Assembly: GCA_945909635.1 (NCBI GenBank)
Contig: OX246691.1
Coordinates: 1-64,000 of the forward strand
Origin: Clostridioides difficile_A
Lineage (GTDB): Bacteria; Bacillota; Clostridia; Peptostreptococcales; Peptostreptococcaceae
Direction: 5' to 3'
DNA length: 64,000 bases
Within the stretch, counting starts at the first letter, position 1. Each line of letters starts with the position of its first letter. Below, one piece after another: positions 58,798 through 64,000 of the stretch. The notes under the pieces were generated by a model that did no database searches, was not told where the DNA came from, and worked only from the letters and a program-made list of their open reading frames with translations. The position numbers were made by a program, and so were the translations under genes.

Positions 58798-60268
58798 CTT
58801 TTCTATCTGATTTATTTCCATTTGTATCACCGTCACCTTTATCTTCATTAGTAGGTCTTCCAGCGTCAGCATTTGAATATGTATATGAAGCTTGTTTTAC
58901 TGGTAATAAATCATCTATTTCCATTAGTTGTTCTGCTTTATATAAATTAGCAATTTCGATTGGTTCTTTTCCAGTACTAGCTAAATATACTAACCTACTA
59001 TCTCCTACACTATTTATATTTTCTCTAAGTTGTTGTGATATCTTAGATTGGTTAAAATGAGTTGTCCCAACAAAGTAAAGTTGAAATGCTTTAGATGAGT
59101 TCTTTTTATTTAGTTCATAATTTATCCATGTTTCTATCTCATTTTGAATCCTCATAGGTATTAAACTATCTGCTATAACACCATCTGCAATTGATTCTGT
59201 ATTTATTTTGTCTGAGTTAAAAAGAGCTGTATTGATTCCAGCATTATCAAATATAAATTCTTTTGCTTCTTTAACATAATCATTAATTTTTGATTTTCCA
59301 TCACTTAGATTAATCCCTTCCATATCTAGTGGGGTTACTGCTACAGATGTCCCTGCTGGTAAATTAGATTTTATATCATGGTAGTACGCACTTAATAAAT
59401 CAAAGGAAACTAATGGTTCATCATTTTTACCATAAGGTACTTTTCCATGTATTAACTTAATACTTTCAATAATTGCATTAGAACCTTTTAAATCTTTCAT
59501 ATCTTCAAGCTCTAAAATATCATCAAATAAAAAGCTAAAAAATGGTACTCCTTTTGTCGAATCAATATCTATATTAAATGCTACAGCATTATCACTTAAT
59601 TCATAGTATTTGTTTTCTATTAAGTCTTCTTTTTTTAATCTTCCATCATTTAATTTTTTATATGCTTCTTGAACTTCTACTGGAAATGCTGATAAAGTCT
59701 TTCTATTTATTTTTCGTAAATCAATACCATACCTTAATACCCCATTTACTTTAGATGTTGTTGTGCAATAAGAAGCTGGTATTTGTTGCATCATTATACA
59801 TTTTGAATCTTCAATTTTATATAGATATATTTCTCCTTGTTCTAATACTTCTTCAGTTATCCAAGGACAAATATGTTTAAGTTGATATTTTTTTAGAAGA
59901 GTTGCTGATTTAAAAAAAGAATTGATATAATCATTTTTATCTTTAAATTTAGAAATGTTTGCGGGTATTATATAATGGTCAAATGTATTCATGGTTGAAA
60001 TCATATTTAGAATTCTCTTATATGTACCTGATGTTTCTTTGAGTAAAAGGCTAACCTTTTGTAGTAATTCTACATTTTTGTAAGGGTCTGTCATAGCTTT
60101 TCTTACTTGGTCTCTACTTATATTTCTTATCTTGTACATTTCATTTGACAGATTTATAGTATTTTCTATCATTGCATAATTTCTTTGTCTTAGTTGCTCA
60201 TTTAAGTACTTTATTTGGTCTAAAGTATAATCTTTTTTATCTCCTTTGAGTTCTATTATGGTTTCCAC
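58784..60268 (-). CDS. Portal protein
   Basis: 494 residues with typical portal features: stem and crown helices (NYAMIENTINLSNEMYKIRN), a wing region with YRRI-like beta parts, LPAGTSVAVTPLDMEGINLS, the KEFIFDNAGINTALFNSDKI segment and an acidic C-terminus (NADAGRPTNEDKGDGDTNGN). The annotated GTG (60268) touches AGGAG with no spacing. An in-frame ATA nine bases on (60259) has better spacing. The gene overlaps the terminase end by 32 bases. Exact start uncertain. Confidence 0.82.
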   Translation of the reverse strand: METIIELKGDKKDYTLDQIKYLNEQLRQRNYAMIENTINLSNEMYKIRNISRDQVRKAMTDPYKNVELLQKVSLLLKETSGTYKRILNMISTMNTFDHYIIPANISKFKDKNDYINSFFKSATLLKKYQLKHICPWITEEVLEQGEIYLYKIEDSKCIMMQQIPASYCTTTSKVNGVLRYGIDLRKINRKTLSAFPVEVQEAYKKLNDGRLKKEDLIENKYYELSDNAVAFNIDIDSTKGVPFFSFLFDDILELEDMKDLKGSNAIIESIKLIHGKVPYGKNDEPLVSFDLLSAYYHDIKSNLPAGTSVAVTPLDMEGINLSDGKSKINDYVKEAKEFIFDNAGINTALFNSDKINTESIADGVIADSLIPMRIQNEIETWINYELNKKNSSKAFQLYFVGTTHFNQSKISQQLRENINSVGDSRLVYLASTGKEPIEIANLYKAEQLMEIDDLLPVKQASYTYSNADAGRPTNEDKGDGDTNGNKSDRKDENK

Positions 60269-62012
60269 CTCCTGACCAGAATGAAATTATTTGTCCATTT
60301 TCTTTACTATTTCTCTTTTTTAATTCTATATCCAGTAAATTTGCTAGATAATTTCCATATGCTAAAGAAGAATATCTGTCTTTTCGTGCTTTTCCTTTTT
60401 CTTTAACTTTAAGCCACTTTTGACCATCATTTTTAACAGTTTCTAAGTTAATTAATTCGTTTACAAGTAGCGTAGTTTGTTTATATGGCAATATCATTCT
60501 TGCTTGGTCTATATAATTTTTCTTTGCATACCCAGATGTACTACTTAACATATCATTTGCTTCTACATCATTTATAGGTAATTTTATTCTATTTTTCAGG
60601 AAAACATCCAGTAAACCAATTATACAATCATGATTTATTTGTCCATATGCTTTAATTTCAAATATAACTGGATAATTCTCTTTTGTAATAAAATTATTAT
60701 GTAAATGATTTGTATTTGCATGAGAAAATGCATTGTATTCCTTATTTCTGGCATCATCATAATTAACTCTAAGTAAATCAGATAAAACACTCTGTCCTAC
60801 TCCTTGAGTATCTACAACTAAGAAATCAGCTTCAAAATCAAAGAATAATTGTTTTAATCTTATTGCTTGTTTATCTGGTTTCATACCATTATGAGATTCT
60901 ATATGAACAACCATTCTTTCATAATAATCTTTCTCAGGCAACAATCTCCAACATGTATATACTGAGTTATCATTGTTATCTCCTTCTGCAATGGCAATGT
61001 CAGCAGAAATTATTCTTAACTCGCCTTTCCTTTTTTGTAAATTACACTTAATCTTCCCATTTTTAGCAGACAACACTTCCAAATCCGTTGGAGGATAAAA
61101 TGGATTTTTCAATGTCCTACATGGATTTACATAAGATGATTTAAATATCGCATCTTCATTTTCTCCAAAGAAAAGTGATTCCATCTCCATAATCCAAGAA
61201 ACAGCATCCATTTCTCTTTTCATTTCATCTGCTCTTTCTTTATCTAATATCCCATGATAAAGAGAAAGTTTATAATTACAATTAAGTACAAATTTATCTC
61301 TACCATCTATCATATCTTTCACATACAATTTAAATTTGTCATATGCTTCATGCATTCTAAACCATGCACTACTTAAATACAATTCTTTATTAGGTTCTGG
61401 AGGATAATCTTCATATTTCCCATCTTTTTTGAATTTTAGATTTCTACTTACATTTAAAAATGGTTTAAGAATTCTATCTTGTATTTCTTTTTTTACTAAT
61501 CTAAATTCATCCACTATAAGTATATTAAAACGGAATCCTCTCGATTGCTCATTTGAGACTATTGCTTCTATAGTGCTTCCATTGTGAAATGTAACTTTGG
61601 AGAATTTATTGTTATATTCTATTTTTTTTATTTCTCTGGCCAACATAGGAGATTGTTTTACTAACTCTTTCTCTATTTTCTCCCTTATAATAAGCTCTGC
61701 CTGTGATTTAGTAAATGCAGCTATACCAATTTTAGAATTTGGATATAAAACGGCTCTACAACATGCATATACAGCAGCAATCCAGCTCTTTGCAAATCCT
61801 CTAGCACATATAAGCATTGCATAATTACATTTATCAAACATATATATAAGAATAATTTGAACTAAATATAAATTAAGGCCAAAATAATCAATACAAAATC
61901 TATGTGGATTTTCTCTATAGAACTTAGTCCATTCAATTATTCCTTCTTCAAAAGCTTTACTTTTATCTAAATTAATTTCGTTATTATTTAATTTTCTAGT
62001 CTTGGTCATCAT
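60237..62012 (-). CDS. terL: Terminase large subunit
   Basis: ATPase-nuclease that packages DNA. Walker A-like CARGFAKSW around residue 70 (deviant, as in many phages). Adenine-motif and coupling regions follow. Walker B-like ILIVDEFR is near 165. The nuclease domain is recognisable by the Asp-containing strand RIISADIAIAEGDNNDNSVY, then FLVVDTQGVGQSVLSDLLRV. Start is ATG 62012 (or the ATG directly after), overlapping the end of the upstream gene by 17 bases; GAGGAT serves as ribosome binding site. About 591 residues, full length. Confidence 0.93.
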   Translation of the reverse strand: MMTKTRKLNNNEINLDKSKAFEEGIIEWTKFYRENPHRFCIDYFGLNLYLVQIILIYMFDKCNYAMLICARGFAKSWIAAVYACCRAVLYPNSKIGIAAFTKSQAELIIREKIEKELVKQSPMLAREIKKIEYNNKFSKVTFHNGSTIEAIVSNEQSRGFRFNILIVDEFRLVKKEIQDRILKPFLNVSRNLKFKKDGKYEDYPPEPNKELYLSSAWFRMHEAYDKFKLYVKDMIDGRDKFVLNCNYKLSLYHGILDKERADEMKREMDAVSWIMEMESLFFGENEDAIFKSSYVNPCRTLKNPFYPPTDLEVLSAKNGKIKCNLQKRKGELRIISADIAIAEGDNNDNSVYTCWRLLPEKDYYERMVVHIESHNGMKPDKQAIRLKQLFFDFEADFLVVDTQGVGQSVLSDLLRVNYDDARNKEYNAFSHANTNHLHNNFITKENYPVIFEIKAYGQINHDCIIGLLDVFLKNRIKLPINDVEANDMLSSTSGYAKKNYIDQARMILPYKQTTLLVNELINLETVKNDGQKWLKVKEKGKARKDRYSSLAYGNYLANLLDIELKKRNSKENGQIISFWSGGGNHNRTQRR

Positions 62013-62865
62013 TTGGATTATCCTCACTAGCTAAATCAAACACTTTTCTCATTTGTCCTATAAACCATTTATCAATATATGTTTTTATTTTATCTACATC
62101 TTTAAATTGTTCTGAAGACTCTCCTATTGGTCTATAATTCTCTATTTTATCAACCCATGTACCCCATGTAATAGTCTCATTTTCTGCCAAATTGGCTTCT
62201 TGAATAGGTTTTATATTTGCATCATTCGTAAGTTTTGATATTAAGGTATTCATTTTCTCAAACCCTGTAATATCACTATTTCTTAGTGACTCATTACTCT
62301 TCAATAAACATTTAGAAATTTGTTCAAACAACATTTTTTCAGCAGGTCTTTTACATTGATATGCCATAGAAAACTCATTAAATTTACTCTCTAAGAACAT
62401 ATAATCTTCTTTTTTTAGCCCCGGCCCCCATCTTTCAACCATCTCATTATTTGTTTCTATTTTATTTAATTTACAATCAGAATCAATATCATCTTCAATT
62501 GAATTTTTTGAATTAATGTTATCGAGACTTGATTTACTTGCATATCTGGCATTTGCTTTAGTCTTCATGTACCCGCCTAACCATTTAGATTTTCCTTTAG
62601 CTTCCTTATTAACACATGAATTATACAATTCTTCATCATAGTAAACATCTAACATTATAAACAATCTCTTTGCTGCTATTTTTTTATCCCCAGCATACTT
62701 GTAAACTAATTCATCATACAATTCTTCAACACAATTCTTACACATAGGAAAAGTACTCAAGCTCTTATGTAATTTACTAGAGCTACTATAGAAATCTCTT
62801 GCTGCTGACTTTTCTTCTCCACAGCAAGAACATTTTTGTTTACCTTTTCTAGCTATTTTTATCAC
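61996..62865 (-). CDS. Terminase small subunit candidate with zinc ribbon
   Basis: 289 residues directly upstream of terL. The N-terminus has a zinc-finger-like array: CSCCGEEK, then FPMCKNCVEELYDELV. This is followed by helical regions (KKIAAKRLFIMLDVYYDEEL). The C-terminal half (ETITWGTWVDKIENYRPIGE; DKIKTYIDKWFIGQMRKVFD) may contact the large subunit. The GTG at 62865 is only two bases from AGGAG, and in-frame ATA codons at 62862 and 62856 have better spacing. A downstream ATG would cut the zinc ribbon. DNA-recognition role inferred. Confidence 0.72.
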   Translation of the reverse strand: MIKIARKGKQKCSCCGEEKSAARDFYSSSSKLHKSLSTFPMCKNCVEELYDELVYKYAGDKKIAAKRLFIMLDVYYDEELYNSCVNKEAKGKSKWLGGYMKTKANARYASKSSLDNINSKNSIEDDIDSDCKLNKIETNNEMVERWGPGLKKEDYMFLESKFNEFSMAYQCKRPAEKMLFEQISKCLLKSNESLRNSDITGFEKMNTLISKLTNDANIKPIQEANLAENETITWGTWVDKIENYRPIGESSEQFKDVDKIKTYIDKWFIGQMRKVFDLASEDNPNDDQD

Positions 62866-62880
62866 TCTCCTTTTGAAATG

Positions 62881-62913
62881 AAAAAAGAGAGGTCAGCATG
62901 AAACTGACCTCTG
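62881..62913. terminator. Bidirectional terminator before the terminase genes
   Basis: GAGGTCAG/CTGACCTC stem with a 7-nt loop. A T run follows on the minus strand (CTTTTTTC), upstream of the terminase genes. Confidence 0.8.
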
Positions 62914-62936
62914 AAGGGAGATTGAATTTAGTCCTA

Positions 62937-62991
62937 TTAAAGGACTAATACAATATCATGATGATAGAATATTATTGTATTAGTCCTTTAA
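62937..62991. repeat. 19-bp perfect inverted repeat next to terminase
   Basis: TTAAAGGACTAATACAATA at 62937-62955 is the exact complement of 62973-62991. A third AGTCCT copy at 62930-62935 can pair instead with AGGACT of the left arm. The two structures exclude each other. Lies between the metallophosphoesterase and terminase genes. Confidence 0.75.
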
Positions 62992-63000
62992 TAATTAGCT

Positions 63001-64000
63001 CTATTTAAGCTTAATATTATAAGTACATAATCTTCCATCATCATTGAATATCATAAATTTCTGCATTGCATATGAGCTTAATCTTAGATTCTTAGCATAT
63101 GTATCAGTTCCAGAGAAACTTCCATTTACACATATTTCACTTTCACCATACGTATCTTCTTTGCAATTATGTAGATGAGCCATAAAGACATAATCAGGAA
63201 TTGTTCTTATAAGAGATGTTAATTTAGGAATTGCAGTAGACATTTTATCTTTATCTCCATGTATTCCAAAACATGTATTTCCACATATTTTAGTTACTAT
63301 AATGTCATTATCATATATATTTTCCTGAAATATCACATTATCTATACTTTTAATTCTTAACTCTATATATTTGTTTATTAATAAATTGAAACTATCTTTA
63401 TCTAAGTTTTCATCTTTCTTTGGAAGAACTCTGTCATGATTACCTCCAACTGAATAAATTATAATTTGCTTAAGTTCTTTAGATAGTTTATATATAAATT
63501 CACTTAATATCTCAGAAACTTCTATTATTTGTTCAACAACATTTTCTCTATTTTCTAATCTTATAGAATTATGTATGTGACCAGAAATTAAATCTCCTAA
63601 CAACATGATGTGTAATCTCTTAACCTTATGTAACTTACTATATTCAATTACTCTATCTGATAAATATTGTATTCTTAACTTAAATATTTCTGAATTATAT
63701 TTATTAAAAGCATTTATTGTTTCTAACCCATAGTGTGCATCAGAAATAAGAATAAGAGCTTCTTGATTTGAAGATTCATAGTTACTGTAACTAGAATCGC
63801 TTAGAAATGGTTTATGAAGTGATATATCATCTATTTTATTCTTAAATAAATCAATTATATTATCTATTCTTGAATATTCTCTTATCTTTTTATTTACCAA
63901 AGACCTTTCATCAGATAATTGTACTTTAATTTTTTTCAACTCTAATATTTTTTCATCTATTAAATCAATTTCTTCTTGAGTAGAATTATTTTGTATTTTA
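63001..64000 (-). CDS. Metallophosphoesterase, 5' end outside the window
   Basis: Calcineurin-like phosphoesterase motifs in order: SDAHYG, LGDLISG, GGNHDR, GIHGD and AHLHN, which hold two metal ions. Probably cuts phosphodiester bonds of DNA, RNA or nucleotides, like phage SbcD-like or MPE proteins. A TTG at 63939 has no ribosome binding site. The frame stays open to the window edge with coiled-coil-like sequence (NNSTQEEIDLIDEKILELKK), so I treat the gene as partial. Lies upstream of terminase, perhaps as the end of another operon. Confidence 0.88.
   Translation of the reverse strand, partial: KIQNNSTQEEIDLIDEKILELKKIKVQLSDERSLVNKKIREYSRIDNIIDLFKNKIDDISLHKPFLSDSSYSNYESSNQEALILISDAHYGLETINAFNKYNSEIFKLRIQYLSDRVIEYSKLHKVKRLHIMLLGDLISGHIHNSIRLENRENVVEQIIEVSEILSEFIYKLSKELKQIIIYSVGGNHDRVLPKKDENLDKDSFNLLINKYIELRIKSIDNVIFQENIYDNDIIVTKICGNTCFGIHGDKDKMSTAIPKLTSLIRTIPDYVFMAHLHNCKEDTYGESEICVNGSFSGTDTYAKNLRLSSYAMQKFMIFNDDGRLCTYNIKLK

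Overview
The window is one continuous stretch of a large temperate siphophage genome, probably an integrated prophage. The host is a very low-GC Firmicute, most likely Clostridioides difficile. Pointers are the base composition and codon use, AGGAG-type ribosome binding sites, a type I toxin with the C-terminal KSGWEL pattern I know from C. difficile, CD1375-family and DUF4236 proteins, and a long-tailed phage layout recalling the phiCD211/phiCDIF1296T group. The phage assignment comes from memory, not from a search.

Layout. (1) 1-6.1 kb, + strand: dUTPase, three small proteins, a Tn916/phage-type integrase, a DUF4365-like nuclease candidate, a membrane protein and a type I toxin-antitoxin locus; this looks like the integration and accessory-defence end. 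(2) 6.1-10.4 kb, - strand: small regulators, a second tyrosine recombinase, then lysis genes (holin-like proteins, glucosaminidase, amidase). (3) 10.5-24.2 kb, - strand: tail fibre and baseplate genes, including a 1592-residue RCC1-repeat protein, a BppU-type protein and a Tal-type protein. (4) 24.2-25.8 kb: two inserted toxin-antitoxin-like loci, a type III ToxN/ToxI system and a convergent type I-like locus. (5) 25.8-34.4 kb: a tape measure gene broken into three exons by two short intron-like insertions, next to a free-standing Vsr-like/NUMOD-type nuclease (35.7-37.6 kb). (6) 34.5-49.2 kb: a 15-kb accessory and regulatory block with two HTH-TPR repressor-like proteins and divergent operators, four Bro-N antirepressor-like proteins, three paralogous small proteins, secreted or membrane proteins and a LytTR response regulator. 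(7) 49.4-64 kb, - strand: tail tube, neck, capsid, scaffold/protease, portal, terminase and a metallophosphoesterase that runs off the window.

How it fits together. Late genes read leftward from the terminase through head, neck and tail tube. The accessory block then splits the tail module, after which the order resumes with tape measure, baseplate, fibres and lysis. Nearly every gap in the late region carries an intrinsic-terminator-like hairpin, so late expression may need antitermination or partial read-through. Several late genes have a strong Shine-Dalgarno sequence at normal spacing from AUU or AUA rather than AUG/GUG/UUG.

The strongest candidates for a new system are the ToxN/ToxI locus inside the tail module, the doubly interrupted tape measure gene with a 45-codon middle exon, and the second convergent type I-like locus at 25.4-25.7 kb. 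No rRNA, tRNA, insertion sequence or CRISPR array was seen.
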